The position numbers and the translations under genes are program-made. The notes below the pieces were generated by a model, which worked only from the letters and a program-made list of their open reading frames with translations, searched no databases and had not been told where the DNA came from. From Ignavibacteriota bacterium (GTDB lineage Bacteria > Bacteroidota > Ignavibacteria > Tepidaquicellales > Tepidaquicellaceae), in the NCBI GenBank assembly GCA_003158365.1, contig PMIW01000182.1:1-9670 (forward strand): a stretch of 9,670 nt of DNA, written 5' to 3'. Positions 4,624 to 9,670 of this stretch are shown here, piece by piece. How positions within the stretch are numbered: position 1 is the first letter of the stretch; the number at the start of each line of letters is the position of its first letter.

Positions 4624-7113
4624 ATGAGACTTACAACCAAAATTAATCTTTATATCATATTTGTTTGCGTTGTAATAATTGCCGCAGTAAAATATCAGAC
4701 CGATAGGCAGAAAGAATTTGTTGACCTGTATATTTCGAAATTAGTAGAACAAAAAGAGGTGTTATTCAACACAGTTATAGACCTCAGGTCAGAACCATTT
4801 AAAAAAGTCCTCGAAGAAAACTCGCTATGGGATGATTTAGTTAAATTTATCAAAGTTCAGGATTCAAAATGGGCTAAAGAAAATATAAATACGATGCTCG
4901 ATGTTCATAAAGCTAACTGTGTATGGCTTTATAATTCCTCCCAAAAAAAAATATATTCAATACAGAATTTATCGGACAGTACAATTGATAAATTACCGGT
5001 CCCTGACAGTTCTTTTCTCACATTATTTAAAGATACAAAAGTACCTCATTTTTTTTGCATCACAAAAGAAGGCTTAATGGAAATGTTCGGTGCAACGGTT
5101 CACCCTACCAGTGACCTGGAACGAAAGACCGCGCCTGCCGGATATTTTTTTGTCGGAAAATTATGGGACAAAAAATACGAAGAAAGTATCGAACAGATAA
5201 TTGATTGTTCGATAGACATTTTATTACCCGGTGACAAAGACACTCTTTCAAATAATGTATCTGCAAGAACATTTACCAAAAAAATAACCGACCCGATAAA
5301 CGGCAAAAATATTGCAAATATAAAAGTTTCGAAAGACATATCCCAGCTTATGGATATGGAGCGGCTTTCGAAAAAAACATTCGGTGGGATTATGATATTT
5401 TTTGTCGTTTTTGTTATTTTAACTGCTTTTTCATTCTGGATGTGGGTTGCAGTGCCACTTAATAAAATTTCCAGTGCCCTGAATAAACACGATTTATCCC
5501 ACATAAATGATGTGGTAAACAATAAAAGTGTGTTCGGAAATATTGCAAAAATGATAATAGATTTCTTTAATCAAAAAAAGGAGATTGAAGAAAGTGAAAA
5601 GAAGTTCAAGGATATGTTTGAAGGTCACAGTGCTGTCATGCTTCTTCTTGACCCTGTTTCGGGCAGCATTGTAGATGCAAATGCATCCTGTTCTAAATAT
5701 TACGGATATGAACACGATATACTAACATCGATGAATATAAGTGATATTGATGTACAGTCAAAGCAGGATTTAAAAATCGAATTGTCTAAATCTACAAGAG
5801 GGGAACAGAATTATTTTCTGTACAGGCACAAACTTGCCAATAAAGATATACGGGATGTTGAAGTTTACAGTAATCCAATTTCATTTGGTGATAAAAAAGT
5901 TTTATTCCTGATTATTCACGATATAACCGAAAGAAAAATCGCACAATCGGAACTGATGGAAGCAAAAGATTCAGCCGAAAAAGCTTCACTGATGAAGGCA
6001 CAGTTTTTATCAAATATGAGTCACGAAATCAGGACTCCTCTGAATGCAATTATTGGCCTGACGAACCTGATGATAAGCGATAAGGAAGTTGAAGAAAAGA
6101 TACACGAAAACCTTAATGCAATTAAATACTCTGCCGACCATCTGCATTCTATAATAAATGATATTCTGGACTTCTCGAAAATAGAAGCAGGAAAAGTATC
6201 TCTTGAAAAAATTGATTTTAATTTGCGTGAACTGATTGATAATGTATCTGTTACATTAGGATTAAAGGCAAAAGAGAAAGGCCTGTTTTTAAAAACTTCC
6301 GTCGATGATAAAGTACCGAAGATGATTGTTGGTGACCCTGTCAGGCTGAACCAGATATTAATCAACCTGATTGGTAATGCAGTGAAATTTACCGAATCAG
6401 GGGGAATAAAAGTAATTGTCGAAACCAAAAAACTTGAAAGCAGGTCAATTGACCTGTTAATAAAAGTTATAGACACCGGAATTGGTATTTCCCTCGATAA
6501 AATCGATAAAATTTTTGAGAGCTTTACACAAGCATATGTGGATACAACCAGAAAATTCGGAGGAACAGGATTGGGGCTTGCCATTACAAAGAAACTTGTG
6601 GAAATGCAGGGCGGAAAAATGTTAGTTACAAGTGAGGTCGGAACCGGCTCGGAATTCAGTTTTGATATATTATTTGGAATAAGTGAGAATCAGGATATTG
6701 ATTCAATAAAAAAAGATACACATCACCATAAAAATTTAAAAGGTATCAAACTTCTTCTTGCTGAGGATAACGTAATGAACCAGTTTCTGGCAAAACAATT
6801 ATTCAGCAAATGGGGAATAATCGCGGATGTTGCAAATAACGGGGAAGAGGCAGTTGAAATGCTCAGGAAAAATGATTATGAAATTCTTCTTCTGGATTTA
6901 CAGATGCCGAAAATGAACGGCTTCGAAGTGATAGAAATTATAAGGGATAATAATTCCGGAGTTAAAAATCATAATATACCGGTTATTGCATTAACGGCGG
7001 ACATTTCGATCGAGACGAAAAGAAAAGTCAGCTCAAGCGGTATGAATGATTTCGTGCTTAAGCCGTTTGAACAAAACGAACTGTACAGTAAAATCGCGAA
7101 ATTTATTTTATAG
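4624..7113 (+). CDS. Membrane hybrid sensor histidine kinase (CHASE4-PAS-HisKA-HATPase-REC)
   Basis: The 829-residue product senses a signal outside the membrane and passes phosphate from His to an internal receiver Asp. In order: TM1 about 8-24; an extracytoplasmic region 30-250 with a CHASE4-like start (NSLWDDLVKFI, 66-76); TM2 about 254-277; a degenerate HAMP-like linker 277-322; PAS about 325-440 ending in HDITERK; HisKA with H467 in MSHEIRTPLN; and HATPase with N585 (N box), DTGIGI 617-622 and GGTGLGL 646-652. A C-terminal receiver has E714/D715, phospho-acceptor D758, T791 and K813. All catalytic residues look intact. No Hpt domain or DNA-binding output is present, and no response regulator or phosphotransfer gene is adjacent, so the downstream partner must be encoded elsewhere. 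An in-frame TAG at 4618-4620 makes ATG 4624 the earliest start; no Shine-Dalgarno is visible. The gene ends overlapping the convergent DUF5686 gene by 6 nt. Confidence 0.93.
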   Translation: MRLTTKINLYIIFVCVVIIAAVKYQTDRQKEFVDLYISKLVEQKEVLFNTVIDLRSEPFKKVLEENSLWDDLVKFIKVQDSKWAKENINTMLDVHKANCVWLYNSSQKKIYSIQNLSDSTIDKLPVPDSSFLTLFKDTKVPHFFCITKEGLMEMFGATVHPTSDLERKTAPAGYFFVGKLWDKKYEESIEQIIDCSIDILLPGDKDTLSNNVSARTFTKKITDPINGKNIANIKVSKDISQLMDMERLSKKTFGGIMIFFVVFVILTAFSFWMWVAVPLNKISSALNKHDLSHINDVVNNKSVFGNIAKMIIDFFNQKKEIEESEKKFKDMFEGHSAVMLLLDPVSGSIVDANASCSKYYGYEHDILTSMNISDIDVQSKQDLKIELSKSTRGEQNYFLYRHKLANKDIRDVEVYSNPISFGDKKVLFLIIHDITERKIAQSELMEAKDSAEKASLMKAQFLSNMSHEIRTPLNAIIGLTNLMISDKEVEEKIHENLNAIKYSADHLHSIINDILDFSKIEAGKVSLEKIDFNLRELIDNVSVTLGLKAKEKGLFLKTSVDDKVPKMIVGDPVRLNQILINLIGNAVKFTESGGIKVIVETKKLESRSIDLLIKVIDTGIGISLDKIDKIFESFTQAYVDTTRKFGGTGLGLAITKKLVEMQGGKMLVTSEVGTGSEFSFDILFGISENQDIDSIKKDTHHHKNLKGIKLLLAEDNVMNQFLAKQLFSKWGIIADVANNGEEAVEMLRKNDYEILLLDLQMPKMNGFEVIEIIRDNNSGVKNHNIPVIALTADISIETKRKVSSSGMNDFVLKPFEQNELYSKIAKFIL

Positions 7114-9492
7114 ACCGAGTGACAGGAAAATAAAGAAGTTTTTACCTTCTTTATATTTATTTAATCTCCATCCTAAATTTAATCTGGCGAATTCGAGAAT
7201 CTTGTCTATTCCAAATCCTGCTTCCATAAATACTCCGTTCGTTGTGGATGGATTGAAAGGATAAACCGGAAGGGATGATTTATTGGAACTGCTTATATCG
7301 CTTCTTCCTGCATTAAAAAATCCGATTAAGTCCAGACTTTTAATATATGGAATATTTCTCCATAAAAGTCTTCCGAAATTATTTTCAATATTAAAGTACA
7401 GTAATTTATCACCCAGATATTCATTATAATCCATGGCAGAAAAACCTGTATTTTCTACTTCCGTATGTTTTAATGTCTGGAAAGCTGCAAGGTCCTGATA
7501 GGGGACTGAACCGTTAATATAAACTCCGCCTAACCTGTATCTGATACCAAGATATGGATTAAATTTGTGTTGTCCGTATATATTGATGCTGTATTTTCTG
7601 TTTTCGAATGTACTGTTTAAATTCTTTCCCGAATAATCAAACCTGAAAAGAAGTCTCGGGTATTCGGTTGTTCTGAATTTTGATATTTCACCGTCACCCC
7701 AGTCGATTCCGAGATATTTATTCGGGTCGATTCTTAAATCGAATCCTACGGTTCTTTTGAAAGCATCGCTAATCAACGGGTTATCCGCATATTCACGGGT
7801 ACTTCTGAAAAAACTGTAATCGGAGCGCTTGTCTGCGCTCATTTGTTTTTGCTGGGAGTAATTTAATCCAAGACGTAACTGCGGAATGATTGATTTATGA
7901 ACACTTAGAGAATAGCCGTTGCTGTAATAATAATTGAAATGGTCTTTTTTGTAGAATAAAGAGTACAAAGTATTTTCAAGAACGCTTATTCCCGTTCTGT
8001 CGGGAATAAATATAGTGTACAGATTATTAAAAAATCTTGCATTGAACTGCAGGCTCCTGTCGCCGAGTAATCTGGACTGGACACTTACATCATATTTTGT
8101 CTTTTTATCCGCAAAACCGTGTCCGAGAAATGAATTAAAAATAAATTTCCCGAAATCCTTGTTGTAATTCAGATTCAGGCCTATCTGGTGGCCGGACACG
8201 CGGTTAAAGCTGTAAGCATCGAACCAGCTTGCACTGAAATCTTTCCCATACCTGAGTGAAGTAAGACCGAAATAAAACGATTTATTCTTCTTGTCCTCAT
8301 CCTTTGCAATCTTTACGAATGTGTTTTTTTCTTCGCTTGTGCTTTTAATAAGCTGGTTATTTGCCCAGTATGCCGAATCTTTTTTGGATGCATCAGGTAA
8401 GATTTTAACAACTATATCATCGAAAATACCCGGAGGAGTTTTTTCATTCAGATTATAACCGGAAACAATTGTAAATACCTCTCCCTTGAATTTTATTATC
8501 CCCATAAACGAACCATCGGCAAAAATCTCGATATCGGTAGGCATCCAGAAATTCTTTTTGTTTTTATCCGTGTACGGGGAAAATTTCTGTATAAATTCCA
8601 GGTTATCTATACCTCTCGGCAAGCCTGCATCGTTGGTTTTCAGGGCTACTTTCATCAGTGCATAGATACTGTCTATGATATAAATATTCCCGTTAAACTG
8701 AGGTATTAAATTAGAGGTATTCGTTACATTTATTTTATAAATCCTTGTCGAGTCAATGGAAGTAATATTAACAAGTTTATATTCATAGTTATCGAATGCA
8801 TCATCTGAAAGCGGTCCCGGAATTTTTGAGTCGAGTTCTATTTTTTCATCATAGAAATTTAATATCAGCGGAATTGCAAAACCCTTGCGTATATTCGCTG
8901 TTTCTCTTTTACTCTTTACGATTTGCTTTTCCAGATCGGGTTTCTTGAAATAACCTTTTGTCTCCGATTCGAGAATTCCGAATATATTCATTTTCGATTT
9001 ATCTTCGGTTGAATCTTTATCCGATGTCGGATTTATATTTGAACGGACTACAAATTTCGAATATGCCTCGTAATTGTATTCATTAAGCTCTTTCTGAAAC
9101 TTCTTTTTATATTTAATTGCCTTCCTTATAATGTCGTATGCAGGGTCTTCACCCAGAACTTCGATTTCTCCTGTCATTATTTCAGTCGGCCTGAGGAAAA
9201 TATCCCTTTCGACATCCTTATCATCTATGAAAATATTTGCCGTGTCCGAAAAATAACCGATGTAAGTATATACAGCTTTATAATAACCCTTACCGAGCTT
9301 TATTATGTATTCTCCTTTCTGGTCTGCCGTAGTACCGAAAGCAGTATCGATAATCTTTACTGTTGCAAAGCTCAGCGGCTTTTCTGTCTTTATGTCCTTG
9401 ATTTTTCCAGTGAATTTGTATGTCTGGGAAAATGAAACAGAATTACAAATAACAAATAAGCAAAAAACAAATAACAGAACTTTTTTAATCAT
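7108..9492 (-). CDS. DUF5686 outer-membrane protein with N-terminal carboxypeptidase-regulatory-like domain
   Basis: The 794-residue protein starts with a signal peptide (1-22, cleavage near SFSQ). A carboxypeptidase regulatory-like beta-sandwich spans about 25-103 (FTGKIKDIKTEKPLSFATV, then GYYKAVYTYIGY), the plug-like module seen at the start of many Bacteroidota outer-membrane proteins. The AYDIIRKAIKYKKKF segment at 118-132, followed by YNYEAYSKF, is a hallmark of DUF5686 proteins. From about residue 405 to the end, alternating aromatic/polar strands with Asn/Tyr-rich loops (for example HQIGLNLNYNKDF near 435-447) indicate a C-terminal beta-barrel, ending FLSLGL. The length is about normal for the family. 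The molecular function of DUF5686 is not established; an outer-membrane role is inferred from architecture. The ATG lies 2 nt after the stop of the upstream gene, without a Shine-Dalgarno, so translation may be coupled. The 3' end overlaps the kinase gene tail to tail. Confidence 0.9.
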   Translation of the reverse strand: MIKKVLLFVFCLFVICNSVSFSQTYKFTGKIKDIKTEKPLSFATVKIIDTAFGTTADQKGEYIIKLGKGYYKAVYTYIGYFSDTANIFIDDKDVERDIFLRPTEIMTGEIEVLGEDPAYDIIRKAIKYKKKFQKELNEYNYEAYSKFVVRSNINPTSDKDSTEDKSKMNIFGILESETKGYFKKPDLEKQIVKSKRETANIRKGFAIPLILNFYDEKIELDSKIPGPLSDDAFDNYEYKLVNITSIDSTRIYKINVTNTSNLIPQFNGNIYIIDSIYALMKVALKTNDAGLPRGIDNLEFIQKFSPYTDKNKKNFWMPTDIEIFADGSFMGIIKFKGEVFTIVSGYNLNEKTPPGIFDDIVVKILPDASKKDSAYWANNQLIKSTSEEKNTFVKIAKDEDKKNKSFYFGLTSLRYGKDFSASWFDAYSFNRVSGHQIGLNLNYNKDFGKFIFNSFLGHGFADKKTKYDVSVQSRLLGDRSLQFNARFFNNLYTIFIPDRTGISVLENTLYSLFYKKDHFNYYYSNGYSLSVHKSIIPQLRLGLNYSQQKQMSADKRSDYSFFRSTREYADNPLISDAFKRTVGFDLRIDPNKYLGIDWGDGEISKFRTTEYPRLLFRFDYSGKNLNSTFENRKYSINIYGQHKFNPYLGIRYRLGGVYINGSVPYQDLAAFQTLKHTEVENTGFSAMDYNEYLGDKLLYFNIENNFGRLLWRNIPYIKSLDLIGFFNAGRSDISSSNKSSLPVYPFNPSTTNGVFMEAGFGIDKILEFARLNLGWRLNKYKEGKNFFIFLSLGL

Positions 9493-9513
9493 TGTTATAA
9501 TTTTTTAATCATT
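9481..9513 (-). repeat. 13-nt direct repeat across the operon junction
   Basis: AATGATTAAAAAA occurs twice on the minus strand (plus 9501-9513 and 9481-9493), 20 nt apart. The first copy encodes the 3' end of the upstream gene (MIKK before L-stop) and the second is the start of the DUF5686 gene (MIKK). The two ATGs are in different frames. A small tandem duplication may have created the junction, though A-rich signal-peptide starts make chance similarity possible. Confidence 0.5.
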
Positions 9514-9670
9514 ACAATTTTTTTATCGTCTATTCCGTAAACAGGGTCAAAATCATATTCTACGACTTCAACATAAATTTTCCTGTTTTTCTTTTTGAGA
9601 TTATTTAATTCCTCCGTAATATCACCGCCTTTTATGAAAATCATTTCCCCTTTTTCAGTCAGGAATGATT
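9495..9670 (-). CDS. C-terminal end of an unrecognised protein, operon partner of the DUF5686 gene
   Basis: The frame is open from the right edge to a TAA at 9495-9497 and encodes the last 57 residues of a larger protein. The fragment is charged, with a likely helix (DITEELNNLKKKNRK) followed by beta-like IYVEVVEYDFDPVYG and a final KKIVMIKKL. I do not recognise the family. The reading frame is believed because its stop lies 2 nt before the DUF5686 start on the same strand, with unbroken codons to the edge and acidic/lysine-rich composition like its neighbours. Co-transcription with the DUF5686 gene is very likely. The N-terminus, promoter and function lie outside the window. Confidence 0.7.
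   Translation of the reverse strand, partial: SFLTEKGEMIFIKGGDITEELNNLKKKNRKIYVEVVEYDFDPVYGIDDKKIVMIKKL

Noticed and set aside
5100..5715. Two open frames antisense to the kinase sensor and PAS regions
   Set aside because: Both lie wholly within a well-supported gene and have no start signals or recognisable motifs.
6021..6584. Long open frame antisense to the histidine kinase gene
   Set aside because: It is the mirror of the highly conserved HisKA/HATPase coding region; the protein it would encode has no recognisable domain and the sense strand is unambiguous.
7046..7264. Plus-strand open frame spanning the kinase/DUF5686 junction
   Set aside because: It overlaps the ends of two solid genes in a different frame and has no recognisable content.
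9305..9508. Plus-strand open frame over the start of the DUF5686 gene
   Set aside because: It is antisense to the signal peptide and carboxypeptidase-regulatory-like domain and shows no motif or RBS.

Overview
The window is AT-rich DNA with short, mostly AT-only intergenic stretches. It most likely comes from the Ignavibacteria/Chlorobi branch of the Bacteroidota (FCB) superphylum. The main evidence is two proteins that end in a type A sorting domain of the type IX secretion system (T9SS), with the 'QN(Y/F)PNPFNP' opening typical of that branch. A DUF5686-type outer-membrane protein, a secreted BNR-repeat protein and several starts without a Shine-Dalgarno sequence fit the same origin. The species cannot be named from the sequence.

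Layout. Positions 1-1197 (minus strand) hold the N-terminal 399 residues of a secreted BNR/sortilin-like protein that runs off the left edge. A divergent 155-nt spacer leads to 1353-2555 (plus), a stand-alone HD-domain protein that resembles the ppGpp-hydrolase half of RelA/SpoT but has no synthetase domain. Tail to tail with it, 4 nt away, are two minus-strand paralogues (2560-3348 and 3512-4309). Each is a secreted Reeler/'choice-of-anchor V'-like domain with a heme-type cysteine/histidine motif at the N terminus and a T9SS signal at the C terminus. A perfect 18-bp hairpin terminator separates them. A 314-nt divergent spacer (4310-4623) carries a promoter, a 17-bp palindrome and an unexplained terminator-like hairpin. 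It leads to 4624-7113 (plus), a membrane-bound hybrid histidine kinase (CHASE4-PAS-HisKA-HATPase-REC). The kinase gene overlaps by 6 nt the end of 7108-9492 (minus), a carboxypeptidase-regulatory-like plus DUF5686 outer-membrane beta-barrel protein. That gene lies 2 nt behind the C-terminal end of another minus-strand gene, cut by the right edge.

Functional picture. Four of the seven genes encode exported proteins of the envelope or surface (BNR protein, two heme-motif Reeler-like proteins, DUF5686 barrel). Two others look like signal handling: an alarmone-hydrolase-like HD protein and an orphan hybrid kinase. Only the DUF5686 gene and its upstream neighbour look like an operon; the rest appear to be single transcription units. 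I found no mobile element, CRISPR array, tRNA or rRNA. I do not see a convincing new multi-gene system. The points most worth checking are the divergent HD protein, the CxCH versus CxxCH difference between the paralogues, and the orphan hairpin at 4454-4480.
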